A stretch of 64,000 nt of DNA from Prinia subflava (GCF_021018805.1 NC_086248.1:28342922-28406921), one strand, 5' to 3'. Numbered from the stretch's first letter, positions 34,001 to 49,646 are shown. A program made the numbers and translations. Notes: generated from the letters alone by a model not told the origin.

Positions 34001-37000
34001 AAATCAAGAAATTGTGTCATCAGTCTGATGGCCAGTGAATATCACTGGTGGGGACTGGATGGGATGGATGATGCAATGAAACAATATTAAAGATTCGTTT
34101 CTTGAGACCAGCTGAGACCAGATTTTGTTCCTGGTGCCTGTCATGCCAGCAAAGACTGTTGGGGTTTTTTACTGAATGTGGGGAGCATATTAAGGCTTAA
34201 TCTGCTGACATATTAAATCTGATCTATCTTTGGTGATTATTAGGCAATAAATAACCACTTTATACTTTCAGACTGTATCTATCCTCTTTGTCATCGTTAA
34301 AGAAGTCTGACCAAGCCAATCCAAACAGGAATAATGACAGAATCTCAGGGAAAAAAAAACCCAAAAAATCTAGTCAACAAAAAAAGTTAATATAGTGGCT
34401 TTCATCTGCTGCCATGTATAAATGAGGTAACAAGTGCTTTTCTCCTAAGTCTCACCTATAATTTTTACATAACATAACTAGTTATTAAAGTTGCTGTGAT
34501 TTTCTCTTTTCTTTATTAATTTTTTATTATAAAAGAATAATATTTACAGCATTTTTAGTGGTATTTACAAACCATTCCACTAAATTTATAAAAAGGACTG
34601 AAAACATCCCTCTTTCAGTTAACTGAAATCTTTCCAGCCTACTTGATGAAAACAATGCTATCATTAAATTGTTATTATTTTCTAGTTTGTACAGGATGTT
34701 GAAGTTTTACGGAAAGTGAATTATCAATTTTTTAAACAAGAAAAATTCAGGAATAAATCTCCCAGATTTTAAAAGTTCATAAATTCAATTTAGTTTTTTA
34801 TGTTGATTAAAAATAAAACACCACCACCAACAATAGAACCCCACCACTCTTTCAAGAACTCATATACTGAAAAAAACTATGTAAAATTAGAAAATTAGTG
34901 GAAGAAGTCAAAACCAGCTTTGGTAGCTTGTGCTTCATCAGGAGAGTCTATCTCCTCATCAGATGATGTGACAAGCATGTCAGCAGCTCACCAAAAATAT
35001 CCATGACACAACTGGGTGAGGATAAGGTCATGACAAAACAGCAACTGATGGGTAAAATGCCGTTGAAGTTTAGTGTGGCACTGCTTTACAGGTTAAAAAA
35101 AATCCCATTTTAACCCTAAAATGCCATTTTGGTGCAATTTACCTTACTTGAGTATCGGTTCAGTTGTTAGGGAACAAGCATTACCATAACTGCCCCCTTT
35201 TCAACCTGATCTCCAGAATTAGGGAGATGACTTGATTTCATTGCTTATTCCAATCTGGTTTTGTTTTGTCCCTTTACTGGCTAATAACAAACTTAAACAT
35301 TTTCCTAATACCTAAATCAATATTCTTTCTCTTGTTTATCTATTAAAATAAGACATTTTCAGTAAATTCTCTATATTACTAGAAGTATCAAAAACCCTAT
35401 CATGAAATACACTCAGCCTTGTGTGTAAAAGTGAAGCTTTTTAATGTATTCAGCAGAGATACTCTTCAAGAGCTTGGTGAGCAGAGCTGTGTCTTAGTGG
35501 AGCTTTTGACTTTTGTCACTGTCACTTCTGTCACTACTATGGCCCCCTGATTCATCAGAAGATTATCCCTGCTCCCCACTCCTGAATTTAACTTCTGAGA
35601 AACTAGGAGCACTTTAGATGAGGGGCTGCTTAAAAGTTCTTTTATGTTTTCCTGGGATAAACATGAACATTGGCAAGTTTATGCTGGCTATACTGTGCAG
35701 GATGATCCAGACAGCTGAGTGGTTGCTTAAGGATCTGAATGACAGCTGGGGACAGCTTAATGGATGTTGACATTATTGCTTCCATCTCTTTTTGCCACCT
35801 GCACTGCACAGATACTGGACTGCCTGTCAGTCAGCTGATGAACTGTCACAGCTTCCATCATGGCATTTTATGCTGTGCCACTCCTGTAAACCAGAGGTTC
35901 AGGATGCGAGTGCTGAACAGCGTGGAGACCCCATGAAAATGCGAGGTGAAACCTCACCAGTCACTGTGAGCTGAGCTGTCCCTGATTGCCACACAGTGCT
36001 CAGCCCTGGTCATCAAAGAAAACAGTCATTCTGGACTAGAGAAAGGTATTTTGGAGGACAGATGAATATTTCTGCCTTGCTTGTTCATCAGAGCAATAGA
36101 GACTAATGGTGTGACTTTCACAGGAGCCATTTTACCTCTTAAGAAGCTTTTAAGACATGCCAAATCAAAATAGTTAGTAGTTAAATTAATGCCAGACTTT
36201 AATGTGCATTTAGAAACCTCATTGATAAATCTATAAATTATGAGAAAATAACAAAATGCATGCAGATTTTTGAGTACTGTGAATTATTTCATCTACTACA
36301 TCTAATAATTTTTATAAATTGCCATGTACTCAGAGTAAAGCATCTGCAGTTGGGAGGTTTCGGTACAGTTTAATTTTCTTTAAAAGCACCAGAGTCAATA
36401 GAAGAACTGCACTGTCAGTATACTTTACTTGAAAATCCTTTCAGGAGGTAAGATTGTAGAGAAACTAAGCAAACCTAATTGAAGATTTGGGGAGGGGTTA
36501 GAATGTTAGTTATGGGACCCAATTTGATAAGCTATAATCATACAAAGAAGATGTTCATTGATCAAATGTATTGTTCTGACTATTTAGTATAAGATTCATT
36601 TAGGTGATGTCACTAACTTCCATTCATTGAAAAGACAGTCTCACATAATCTAAGCTTTAAACTGTGATTCCTCAGGTTCTGTAAAAATTCAGCTTTTTTT
36701 TTTTCTGTATTACTAAAGAAATAAGACATAGCAGTAATATATCAGATGCTCAACTGTAGTAATTGTTAGTAGACACTGGGTTTTTAATAGTGTCCTCTTT
36801 ACAGAATAAAATGCAGTTATGTGAAATATTTTAAACTTTTTTTGTACTGTTGTTTTCTTCCCTTTATCAGCTTTAGACTACTGTAGGCTGTTCCAGGATA
36901 ATTTTTAATCCTATATTTTCTCTTGTGGAAAAGCAGTGTAGCAGTTTATAATACTGTGGACTTAATTAGAAAGCTCTGTTTAATTGGGGAACTTTTTATT

Positions 37001-39391
37001 CCTATTAGCAGTGACAGAGTAGCAGAAGGTGGTATTTTAGTATTAGTATCTCGGTAAAGGTTGAGTTGCAAATAGTCTGAATTTTCGTAGAAGTATAAAT
37101 GGAAGTATGAAGAGGACTTGAATCCATGCCAGAAACTGAGTGGCTTTTGTGATATTCCTAGCAATTCTTCCTAGTGTGTGGCTGCTAGATTTGAAAGAGC
37201 TACAGAGGAACAGGCTGTAGTTGGGTGATGTATATACTTTTAGATTTTATCACAACAGAAGCTTCTATCAAATAAATAAATAGACAGAAGCATGAGAGGA
37301 AAAAGGAAAACAAAAACAACAACAAAACCCCAGAAATGATAACTTAGCATGAAGGGTTTACTGGCAATGCCTACATTAACTGAGATTACTATTTCCTTAT
37401 AAGAGACATTGTTTCTAATCAGATTTACATCTTTTCACTGAGAGAAATCCCAACTAAAACGCTTTCATAACTAGTATCCAAAATCCTAAGGGGAGTGAAA
37501 TGCTCCGATTACCTTTGATGGCAGTTACACATTCTCCTGTCTCTCCAAAAGCATTGGCTAATTTATCATTTGCTTGCTTTCCCTCTGAATTCTGCCTTCT
37601 GATTAAGTACAGTGTTTTATTTGGGAATGAGATTGAGCACACTCTTAGAAAACTGAGAAAATCAATTTGTGTTAAGAGTGATCTACAAGGTAATTACTGT
37701 GCCTAGAGCAAATCAGGATATACAGTAAATTTAATCTGAAAGTACATTGTGTACCTATACCATTATTAAATAAAAAAAAAAGATTCTTGGTATTATGATA
37801 TTAGTAATCGCTATTGAAGTCTCTAATCCTAATTATCTGCTATCTTTATTTAGCATAAGTAACCTATTAAAACAGATGAATTTTTAGGGCTTTTCCTAAG
37901 AGCTGAGAGGAGAGGCATCTCTCTATACACAGGAGCAAACAAAAGATGGTTCCATTAAGGTAGCCAATGGGTCCATTTAAACATGATTGCCGTCTTGGCA
38001 TTGTGGAGGTTGGCTGTGTTGATGTGACTGCAAACTATGCTGCCTGGACTGTAAAGTAAAATCAAAGAAACAATAAAAATATGTTCTCCTTTAACTGTTA
38101 CTGAACTTATTTTCTTGTCTTTATGTGCTATGTAAGGACTACAGGATTTTAGCTTTCCTGTTGTGAGGTGAGTGGCAAAGCCTAATGTAAGGCCAATCTG
38201 TCAGAAAAATAGGTAGACAGAAAAGGAAGGGTGAAGAAGTATGAGTGAGCAGTGGGCTGTACAACACTTTGAGATCATCAGCCCATTTGTTAGAGATCGG
38301 GAAAGGATAAGGGATGAATTGTATGTAACCTTATGTGATGGGTTATCTCCACGAGACTCCCCAAATGAATTTACCAGGTTTATATTCCTCAGTGAGCATG
38401 GGAAGCTTACAGATAATGCAAAACATATGTTTTATTAGGTGCATTATCGAAAATGAAAGTTTCTTTTCTCTAACTTACCTTGTAAGTCTCAACTCATCAG
38501 CTGTTGAATCACTGAATGAATAATAAAGACAAGACTAATTTATTATAGAACTTGTCAATGTAGGACAAGAAAGATGAATTAAGAGCTCCTTCTAGGCAGG
38601 AGAGAGAGAGACCACCTACACCAATTATTGTCATTTAGTGACAAGGACTCCCTGAGTGTCAGGCATGAGAAAATCAGAGTATCCCAATGGACACCATTTA
38701 GGGTATTTTAACTTCTGGAATGCTGTTACTGTAAATTTCCTTTGACTGTACACATGGCCAGAGCAACCAATCGTTTATGAACTGCAAACCCTGTGAGTGT
38801 AGTAACTTTGTCCTTCCGCCAGAGCTCAGGGGAAGATAAAGCAACACTGGGAGGTGGGTTACAAAACGGTTTAGTGAAAGGTCAGTGGGAAAGTTTTGAA
38901 ATACTTGCTGTTGAGAGAAGAAAGACATCATGCTGATGTGAGAGTGATGATGAATCTGTGCTATAGTTTTGGTTTTTTTTAATTTACCAAGGAGAAAATG
39001 GGGAATTAATAGCTTTGGGAAGCAAACATGCAATAATTACTTGGAATTTAAAAATGTGCCTTCTAGTTCAAAATGTAGAGATATTCTCTGTAATGCAAGA
39101 TTTGGTTACAAACCTCTGTCTACCAGCTTGAGGAATGGTTTGTGATTGGAGGCTTGAACACTGGTAGTTAAGGCTGTACATATATAATACAATTTTCTCA
39201 GCCATTCAAATGAAGCCATTGTGTCAAATGTGTGGTTCCATTCCGGGCTCAGGTGACACAATAACTTGGCTTAGTCAGGAAGAGAGAACCAAACTAGTTG
39301 AATACTTATTCAAAATACTTATTCAAAAATAACTTTGACAGTTAGTTGACACATGAATATGCACTTTGGGAGGAGTAATCTGAAGACTTGA
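34001..39391 (+). other. ADGRB3: ADGRB3 intron segment
   Basis: A/T-rich intron without a recognisable exon, RNA gene or mobile element. Short A- and T-runs are present. Confidence 0.6.
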
Positions 39392-39758
39392 ACACTGTGC
39401 TCAGGGGACACCTTATTGCTCTCTACAACTACATGGAAGGAGGTTGTAGCGAGATGGAGGTCAGTCGCTCTCCCAGGTTACAAGCATTAGGAAATGGTTT
39501 CAAGTTGAATCAGGGGAGGTGAAAATTAGATACTGGAAAAAATGATTAATGAAAAGCTTGTAAAACACTGGAACAGGCTGCACAGGGAAGTGGTTCAGTC
39601 ACCATCCCTGAAGGCATTTAAAGACATATGGATGTCACACTCAGGGACATGGTTTAATGTTGGACTTTGCAGTGCTAACTTAAAGGTTACACTCAGTAAT
39701 CTTAGAGGTCTTTTGTAACTCAGATGATGCTATGATTGTATGGAATGATGCTATGAGT
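39392..39758 (+). mobile_element. CR1 LINE fragment of a different subfamily, plus orientation
   Basis: Contains the variant 3' region seen in another avian CR1 group: CCTTATTGCTCTCTACAACT, GAACAGGCTGCACAGGGAAG and CTTAGAGGTCTTTTGTAACT. It ends near ATGATTGTATGG and ATGAGTCT, a decayed terminal repeat. It differs from the other CR1 copies here in these segments. Confidence 0.88.
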
Positions 39759-42700
39759 CTATTAAATTCTAGTTTAGTTTATTGCATTCTAGATCTGATC
39801 TGTATCTGCTCAGAACAGAAAAAAATCCCCTCCAAATCTGTACTTATAGTAAGGGTTACCACCACCACCACCAAAAAAAAGAAAAAAAAAAAGGCGCCTT
39901 TATGCGTAAGTGCTTTGGCTAACTGCTGCTTGGAGGGGACAAGGAAGATGTGACTATTGCAAGCTTCTGACATTTTCATTCTGAATATTGGACTAAAGGG
40001 ATGATTACACACGTCCCAGAAACTTTGTCCTACTCTCTGATACTTTATCTCAAGGAAACACCAAGCTGTTAGACATGCAGTGACCTGTTTATTGTCAGAT
40101 CATCTGGCATTACTTTCAAAGTCATGATCATGCTTTTGCTGCTTTTCCCTTGATTCCTTCAGGTTCTGAGGACTGTTTTACTAAGGCAGAGCATGCCACT
40201 GTCCATTCACAAAAGTAAGCAGACAGAAAGATCCTACCTGCCACAATATCATCATCCTCTCTCTGTCAGTGCTCCAGAGGTGAACAGCGTGATGTGTTTC
40301 GAGCAGCTGAATGTGTCAAATGCATGCAAGCTCCCGACTTGTACAGCCCTGTGTTCCTCTTTTGGGTCCTTTGCAGAGTCTCACCCCTTCCTATGAAACT
40401 ATGATTTCACGCTCCTGATGTGACAGACTGTGATGGTGTGAGGCTGCAGAGAGGGTGTTTGTTCCTTCTGTATTTGTTCCTCTCAAATTTTTTAAGGGGC
40501 TGAGGGTTAGGGAGAGTATCAAACATTATGAGATGTTGCAGTGCCACGATAATCTCCAGACAGCAGGGGAATTGCAGGAACACAAGGCATCATGCTTGTA
40601 ATTCACAATAGGAGGTTACATCTTCTCTTTTGATTGCCATCTTCAGGGAAAAAAAAAAAGGTAAGGGCTCTCTCTGTTTGACAGTTGCCGCTTGCTGACA
40701 GACAGCGACAGAAACCTTCTCCTTCTGGAATAGAAAGCCCTTTTGTAGACACACACAGTTAGCATTCACTGAGATACTCTAAAATTTGCAGTATTTCCAT
40801 TAGATGTACTCTTGTTCTTATATTTAGTGTTTCAATAACAAATACATGTGAAATGGTTCCACCAGAATTTACTTACGTAGTAAAATTAGGTAAGTTTTTT
40901 TCATCTGATTAGCTTCTAGAGAAGGGTATGATTAGGAGCTACTTCAAACACATTTCAGTTTTCTCATCACATCTGATATTTAATCATCACATTTATACTG
41001 TATTCTCGTTTTCTTTCTTCATTCAAAAGCTTCCATTATCTTCATCAGTTTAGGAATTTACAAAGCCTCTTCCCCTAAGGAACATATTGTTGTGTTGCAC
41101 TTTTTAATAAACCCTGCTTACATCAGGTTGGGGTTTTATTTAAAGGATAATTTTGTACATTTGCCAACCAATGTAAAGGACCTCCTCAACTAATAATTAA
41201 AATGATTATTTTGTTATGAAGTCATTAAGAATGTGTGCTCTCTAGGGGTATTCTAATTTTGTGTGTGACAGATTTTCATGTTTATGTTTAAATTTCTTTT
41301 GATGGCATTCGTTTGTTCTTAGCATTTTGTGTCTGTTTACTTTCCTAGTTTCTAATTATTTCCATCTATTTTTTTCAGTGTGGCCTACATATGTTTTTAT
41401 TTCTTGCTTTAATCTTTCCACTGCTTGATGAGTTGCAACATCTAACATTACATAAAGTTATATTATTAACATATGATAAAAGCTTATGTGATGAAAGAAT
41501 ATCAGAGATTAATCCTTGATCTTCATGATTAAAAATAACTGCAGTTATATGGATGATGAGATCGTATACACTTGCAAATTATATACTGAGATAAAATAAT
41601 ATACTGTCAAACCTTTTTTTCTATTATTCATCTTAATAATAAGTTTTCTGACCTCTGAATTCTAATAGTGTATGTCTCATGAAGAGTAGCTGAGCATATT
41701 AAATCTGCAATGGTAAATAGAATTTTTTATACAGTTCATATTACTGGTGTCTTAGGATATGAAATATAAAAAATACAGGTTTTTAAAATATGAATATAAA
41801 AAAATACAGTTTTACAGAAGATAATATCAAGATAACATATTCATAACAGTTCCTTAATGAAGAATATTGGATCCAAACTCTTGATAAATGGGTAAAGTAT
41901 TTTCAAAGACTGAAGTTATTGACTGAGCTTATACTCATATAGTGCCTAGTGACACTGTTGATCGATCCTGTGCAAGGATCACTAATGCCAAATTTGCCAT
42001 TTCCTCATCCTTATTCAAACTGGTGGTGCTTCCGTTTTACGTCATGCATTTGAATGTTTTGTAATGTGTATGTATTTTAACCATAAAGATAAGCATTTTC
42101 ACCTAGTCATTCATAAACAGCATTTTAGTTACCTATGGACTTCTAACTAATTTTGAAAGCCTTCTTAACATTAGTTTTTAATTTTCAGGAAAAATCCTAC
42201 TGTTCCCTTTAACATGTGAGTATGTGGAGATAGATTAAAGGTACCCATACTAACTACACTTCTAATTAGTGAGGTTCACATGTCCTTCAGTGGCACTGGG
42301 CACCTCAGTGAGAGCTATGCTTTTGAGGTTTGCACTTGTGAGCAATTGAAAGTTCTTCCCAGCTGTAAAACCATTAATTTCTTTTGGAAAGACTCCCATA
42401 AATCATCATGAGCTAAATTTACAGCGCTGCTGTATTTTGACTCAAGAAGACATTTTGCATGGTAGCAGTGTAACTTCCCTTCAAAGGGGAGGCATGTAGC
42501 AGTGATCTCTAGCAGGGCAGGCTAGTGGCTATCAGTGCAAGCGCATGGCAGGTTATTGTTCCACATTTCTTTATCTTTTCTGGTTTGTATTTTGCTCTTG
42601 AGTAGAGAACTTGGCAGCAATCCGTATACTCCCTTGTGTGCTGGCTAGGACTGCTGCAATTCTGTATTGCATTTGCAGAGGCCTGAGAAAAAGAGGAGAC

Positions 42701-45700
42701 TCCTTTATTCCCTTCCTACTTGAGGTTGCTTGAGTGTTGGCTGGGTTCCAGATACATAAAATTAGTAGTGGTTATTGTTCAACTAATGAAGTTGACCAGA
42801 CATCATGTAACACTTCATATGTATTTGTGGTCTGGTATAATGCTTGAAATCAGCTTTACTGCAGTACGACATAAATGCTATGTAATTTTACTCAGATTCA
42901 GAATACACATTTTCTTTACCTGTGTGATCATTTAAGATGCGGGCAAAGTGGAATTGTGACTATTAGACCTGAAAGAAGTAGTACCTGAGTCCAGCCCAAA
43001 AGTGCTACACCACTGCACATAGAAAACAGGCAGGGTAGGACATCTGCCACCTCCACACTACTGGTAAACCATTTTGAAGAGTTAGAACTTGCTGCAGAGT
43101 TTTTAGAACTGCATTCTGTATGTTTTGGTTCATAAGGAAATAGAACATATCAATAGATGAAATCTTTAGGACAGATTAGGGAATTTGTCCTAAAAGCCTT
43201 CTTTAGTGGCTCCTGTACTAAAATCCATGGGTTTTCCAGTACCTTTCTACTTTGTTGAGTGTAGGTGCTTTTGGAGTGTTTAAAAACAATTAAATGCAGT
43301 GAACTGTTCATGATAGAGCCTATTAACTTTCCAAATAAAGATATATCCACTGAACATAGAACAAAAACTAATTTTTTCTTAGTGTGTCTGATTAGTTCTG
43401 TCTCAGATTTGCTCTGCTTTTTACTTTTGCTTTATGCTCCATGAAGGAGACAATCTGGCTGATTTAATAACTTTTACTTTCTTTTAAAATTGTTTAATTT
43501 CAAGTGTAGCAGAGAGCATAAAAATGTTTTAATTGACTCTATTTCAACACTGTCCAAATACATTGTTCAGTGATTGAAAATAAAAGAAGAATTATTTCTC
43601 TGACCTTTTGAGAAGTGAAAATTAATGTTGTTGATCCTGGAAAAATGTGATAGCATTATGGCATGTTGCCACTTGCTCTAAATATGCTCAAGCCTTCTGC
43701 TATGCTTCAGATTTGATGCAAGGTTGTAGATAACTGTGTGCATTTTGTCAGATAGCAAGTTTGATGGGTGTGTATAATTGAGTGGAAGTGGCTACAGAAC
43801 TAATGACCAAGGAATCCATATGTAACTCAGAGACTTCTGACAACTCTGGGACTTTTCACATTCTGTATGTTTCATGTATGACACTTACAAAAACAGGATT
43901 GTTTAAAAAAACCCCACGAAATACTATTTGCTCTCCTTTGTTATTCTATAATGTTTCAGATGCCTTAGTTTTCAAACATACAACTGCAGACATCTCGAAC
44001 ACATAAAAACCATTGGGAAGTTTTATAGTGTTTATAATAATGTCTTTCACAGACTAAAAGTTCCATTTATTACCATTTTTAATACTGTAACTATGGTATA
44101 ATTAAAGCTGAAGCTGGAATATTCCATGATCACAAGATTTCCAGCCTGTCATTTTATAAGCAATATTGTTGTCCATTTTTGCATTTTAGTTGAAGTGTGG
44201 TGCCATTTTTTGTTTTATTTTTGTTGTACGTTGGAGTGTTAGTATTCTAGGCTGGGGAAAAAAAAAAAGAAGAAAATCTGTGTCAGTGCTGCTGTTTTCC
44301 CTAAAACAGAGTATTTGTACGACCTGCCCAGATGATTAGACTATCAGGCATCACCCCAACAAACAGACTTCAGATAAGATAGCCAAGGATAAAATAAAAA
44401 TGTTCCATGGAAATGCTATGTACGTTATATGATGTGTGCATAGATTTTGTAATTTTCTTGTGGCAGAGACAGGATTCCAGCTATAACATGTAACACATAT
44501 TTTGTCTATCTTATTGTAGGACCACATACCACGGTATGACATGGCAATCCCATAAGGGTTTGGAAGAAAGGGTGTTACAGCTCAGGGACAGAAAATCACC
44601 TCATTTAAACTGTAGGTAGAACAGACAAAATTATATCTAACTGTAGGGGCTCTTCCCAAGTTTTATTTTGGATTCTTTGGATTCTTTCATAAAAGACATA
44701 TCCAAATTACATATTCATTATATCTTAGCTTTTCACAGTGGGTACCTGTAGAGTAAGTGGTAAAAGTCTCCCACAGCATGTTCATTTTTAATGAGAACAA
44801 AGCACTTACACTGTGTATCACAATCAGATCACTTGTCATTCTGTAACAGGACAACTACCAGCTGAGCTGTTCTCACAGAGTGCCTCTTCCCTTTGGGCTA
44901 AGAGGTAAGCTGTACAAATCACTCGTCAGGTCTTGGTTATGCCCTGTACACAAATTGTAATCTAGAAAACAGCCATATCATCAAGTTGGTGTTCATTTTG
45001 CCCACTATTTAAGGTTGTCTGAATAGAAATTAGGATTCTTATGTCAGTTTTCGGGCAATAATCACTTTGGCTTCTCTTTCATATATGGATTGTTACTGAG
45101 TGCTAATTATGACTGATATAAGCTCGTATTTCTAATGCATGGTCAGGACTAGCCTTTCACTCATCTGAATTGATACAGTTCTCTTGATATAGTCGAACAA
45201 GTTTATATCAGATGAAAAACCAAAATTTAAGGAGTTTTGTAAGATTGTGGAGCCACAAAGGGATGAGACACAGCTGTGTAGCTCTGTAGCACCTTAGTTG
45301 TAACCTGCTGATACCTAAATCTACACTACTATAATACAAAAAATTCCTGTAGACTGTATCAGAGCTTGGTGTCTCAGAAAAGGGTTTAGAAAAAGCATCA
45401 TGCTGAGCGTGGAGACTGAGTTAGCCAGTAGGAAATGCTGAACAGAGAAATACATCTTAAATTAGGTGTCTCTTGGAGATTTAAGCACCTTACTCAGCAC
45501 TACTGGGAAGCATTATCATGCTCTGGGGATTTCAGTCCTGAGTCGTTTCCTGACCTAAGTGTTTCTTCAATACATTAAATACACAAATACATAAATAAAT
45601 GGTCTTAATACCTTCTTTCTGGGAGCTAACCTTATGACTTCCCATTTTTCTTCAATAGTGTAATGTTTAGCTTGTTCCAGTGTCAAAGGAATTCAAAAAC

Positions 45701-47817
45701 ATGCTCCATATTTGAGGAGAATGGCCTAATGATCAGGTATACGTGTGTCTGGGATGGGGCTGAACTGTGTGTTCAGCACCCCTTCTGATGAAGCTGTTGC
45801 ATTTTACAAAAAGGAATTAAAGATCTGTTGGTTCAAGAAAAAACTCCAGTAGTGTGATAGAAGGTCTGCAATCTGAGAAGACCTTTCAGTCACTTGAATG
45901 AACCAGAATTCAATTACTTTAGGTTTAAATATCTATGATGAAATTACTGTATTGTGTAAGTAGTAGTGTAAATGCCAGTATTTTTCAATATCTGCCTTTT
46001 CTCTTTATATAGTAAAATCTGTATAATACCTAGAGAAGAAAAAATACCCTATAATGTTTCTAAACCCATTTTATATTTCTTTTTCTCTATTTTAATCAGT
46101 GCAATACAAATCTTTTTACTATAGACTTTGGACAAAAGCCCCTCATCTCTTGCATCCCAAGTGTGCAGAATTGTTCTGAAAATCTTCTTTTTAATGTATT
46201 GTGCATCAGCAGTAGGTAATTAAACTTCTTCAGTCATTTTCTTAGCACCACTTTGATTTACTCACAGAAAAAAGTTTACAAAGTGACCACAGGAAAGCAG
46301 TTTTCTGCTGAAGGCAATAGAATGAGAGGTAATAGATCTGTCACAGAAATCCTATGCAAAGACATATTGAATACTCTTTTCACTTTTTCATCCTGACTGC
46401 TAAATTAGATGCTTGCTGAAAAACTGCAACAATAAATGCTTAGACAATTAAGGAACTGCTGTCTTCTCAGGAGGTCAAAATGTCTAGGCAACTTAAGCAA
46501 ACAAATGTTGTAAAGGAAGAAAGAAAGGAAAAAATCATATCTATATGAAAGACTCTTTCTTATATGCCTTCTAATACACATTCCATTATGAATGTCCTTC
46601 TTCCAGAGTTTAGAAATACAAACTGTAGATGGAACTTTAACATTATGATTATTATAGAAGAGTTCAGTCTTGATTTGCCTCAGTAATAAACCTTGATAGT
46701 AAACAGCATAGGGTTTTTTTTGTCGTGAGAACTGTGCTGCATCATTCTGTCATCTAGGTGGTGGTCATGGCTCTGCCAAGGTGATTGATGTTTCGTGTTT
46801 TGGTTGAGCTGGTATTTTCCTACTGCTTCTTTAAATAAGGAGAACTTAGAGCTCTTACTTTGCTATGAAAGCTTTATCTGGAGGACCCATGATTTTCTCA
46901 TTATAATTGAAGACATCATATACAAGCCTACAAGACAAGCCTAAAACCAAAATGAAGTTGTAACCTTGTCTGCTTTATTTTCCTTTTTAATACTGGTCAA
47001 AATATAGTTCTAAAGACGCAGGTTTTATCACAAATATGATTTAAAATGGAAGATATTTTCAGCCATTTAGGAGTGAGTAGACCAAACAAAATTATTACCA
47101 TTTTCTGTGTCATTACTTTCTCACTTATCAAATGGGGCATAATATACTAATGCAGGAATATTAAGGGTCCTTACCCATGCAAATTCCATTAAATTTAGTG
47201 GAAGTTTTTCTGTGTAGGAAGTGAGCGAATCTTTTAGGAGATGACCTTAAAGCCAAAACCATTTGATGGACCTTAGGTCATTACTCATAGAACAAAGTTA
47301 CAACAACTGTTTTCAAAAATATCATTTTGCAAAACCTTTTTTGTTTCTTTTTGAGGACATATGATTTTCAGCAATTACCTGTACTGTTTAATTTTAAGGC
47401 TTTATTTTTTATAACATGGTACCTTATATAGCTTATATATAACTTAAATATATAGAATGTGTTTTTAAAGAGAAAATGTTCTTACTGTTACTTACTGTGT
47501 TACTCATGCAATAACATACTTTTTGTTTGTGTGGTTCATTCCTCCCATGGTATTTGAGCAATATAATAGCTTAAATCTTAGGATATTAAAAAGATGATTC
47601 TTGAGCTAGGTAGACCTAATCTCAGTAAGGAAAATTAAAGAAATGCTGGAGGAAAACATGGCAATTGATAACTTAGCACACATTTTCCCAATGTAATTTG
47701 GTTCAACATATTTTAAGCGGATTGTATTTAATAGAGGTTTTGCATTAGTTTTAATTACGTACAATGATTAATTACTTGCATATACCAAAAATGCATTGAT
47801 TTTGAATGCATTTGTAC

Positions 47818-47842
47818 AATCTAAGAAATAATTTCTTAGATT
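47818..47842. repeat. Perfect palindrome, 12-base arms
   Basis: AATCTAAGAAAT, one central base, then its exact reverse complement. Confidence 0.9.
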
Positions 47843-47843
47843 A

Positions 47844-47880
47844 TAGCTATTCAAAGATTTCTTGTTGTAGCTATTCAAAG
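47844..47880. repeat. Direct repeat, two copies, 24-base period
   Basis: TAGCTATTCAAAG occurs at 47844 and again at 47868, directly after the palindrome. Confidence 0.85.
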
Positions 47881-49629
47881 AAAGCATCAGTTTTTCATCA
47901 GTTTTATAGTTTAAGAAAGAGCCATTGACTTCAGCTAATTCTATTATTAAGAATTTAACTACAAATTAAAATGAATTTTGAAAAGGCATGTAGTAATTTT
48001 GACTTATAAAGATATAATGTTGCTTATAAAATATGTTTTAGCATATATTACAGTAACAATCAGAATTCAGCCAGCAAACAAGGCAATGTTTATAGTCCTC
48101 TCAAAGTAAGAATTGTTTTCTATTGTCTTTTTAGTATAGAGAGTTTTTTTACTTTGAAAAGTTAATCCTATTTCTTTAGCTTCATGAAACATCCCTGGTT
48201 CAGTGTTCTGACAAAACAGCCATCTTACAACATGAAAATAATTTCTTTCAAATAGCTTCTTTCCTTTTTGTCCTTGTAGGTGTGTAGTCTTGGGGAAAAA
48301 AAAAAAGTCTACTGGGGTCACTGTTTCAAAGTACGGAAGATTCCTTTCAAAAGAAGTAATACAACTCTTCAATTATATTTTTCTGTGTGTAGAGAAGCTT
48401 CATTATGAAAGTGGTAGTCAGGTCAAACCTCTTCTGTCATCCTGTCAGTCATAGGATATATTGTGCTTTCAAAAACAGTACACTAAACCAGCTAGTGAAT
48501 CTTTATATAAGAGCAGACTGAAAAATTAGTGAAAATAATGAAATTAATTTTATTCTACCAAATAAACAGAAAGAAAACAATACGTGTTAGATTATATTAA
48601 TTGTTTGATATATGACTTCCATTTATTTTTGTTTTGCTGATTCATAAAGTAGCTGGGGATTGATTCCATGTCATGAACATCTCATGTTCATTTGTTTTGG
48701 TTTATAGCAACTTCATAAATATAGAGTGTTTGTAAAAGATGTGCTTAAAAAGTACTTCTTTTAATTAGCTTCTGATGGTTTGAACCCTGTTCAGTTTTTT
48801 ATGGTATTCCCAGCACAGGATTTAATTTGTAGAACAGATGGAATTAGTGACAAAAGTAACATTTGGAACATATTTCAATTTAATTTTGCTTGTCCCAGAA
48901 GTAAATTTTATTCCTATATATTTGTAAATTGGATCGTTCCCCCATTGCTTACCAAGAAAAGTCAGATGTTACATTTTTTTAAGCTGCCCTTTCTTGAGAA
49001 ACGTGCAATACTGATAATTCAGTTAGGTTGATTTTTCAGAAACCCCTGTATAGCTTCTGTGGGCTGCATTGAGGCCATGACTTAGAGGAAATGAGCATCC
49101 AATGAGATCCCCACTTCCATCTGCCTTCACTGAAACTCCAGCAGCAGTAAATCCTCGACCTTATCTTAGGCTTTCTGTTCGATGCTTAGCCGCTCACTGG
49201 ATTTGAAAACCTCTCTTGTCTTTCCTTCCTCTTCTGGTGCAGGCAGGGACTCTGAGGTAGCACCAGGTTAAGAGTGTTCCTGAGAAATGTTAACCAGGCT
49301 TCTGTGGCATCCTGCCTCCTGCCAGCACTATGGCAAGAACAACCTTCATGCATGATTTGTGGAGTTATAGCTCACTGGTTATAGAATGACCATTCCTGCT
49401 GGGAGGGCTGGGAGGAGAGAGCAGCTGTTGCAAATCAGGCCTCCTGCATAGCGTTAAAACCCCAGCTGGAAGATGCACTTCAGCTATTTTTTGGGGAAAA
49501 AAAAGAGGGCAAATGGCAAATGTTATCCTTGGTCTCAGTCACAAAAAGCAGGTTGGAATTTGTGATGTGTATCTTTTCTTTTTAAACTGAGTTTTTACTT
49601 CTACCTACCTATTGAAATTATGGCATAAA

Positions 49630-49646
49630 ACACACACACACACACA
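49630..49646. repeat. (CA)n microsatellite
   Basis: About eight CA units followed by an A-run. Confidence 0.9.
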
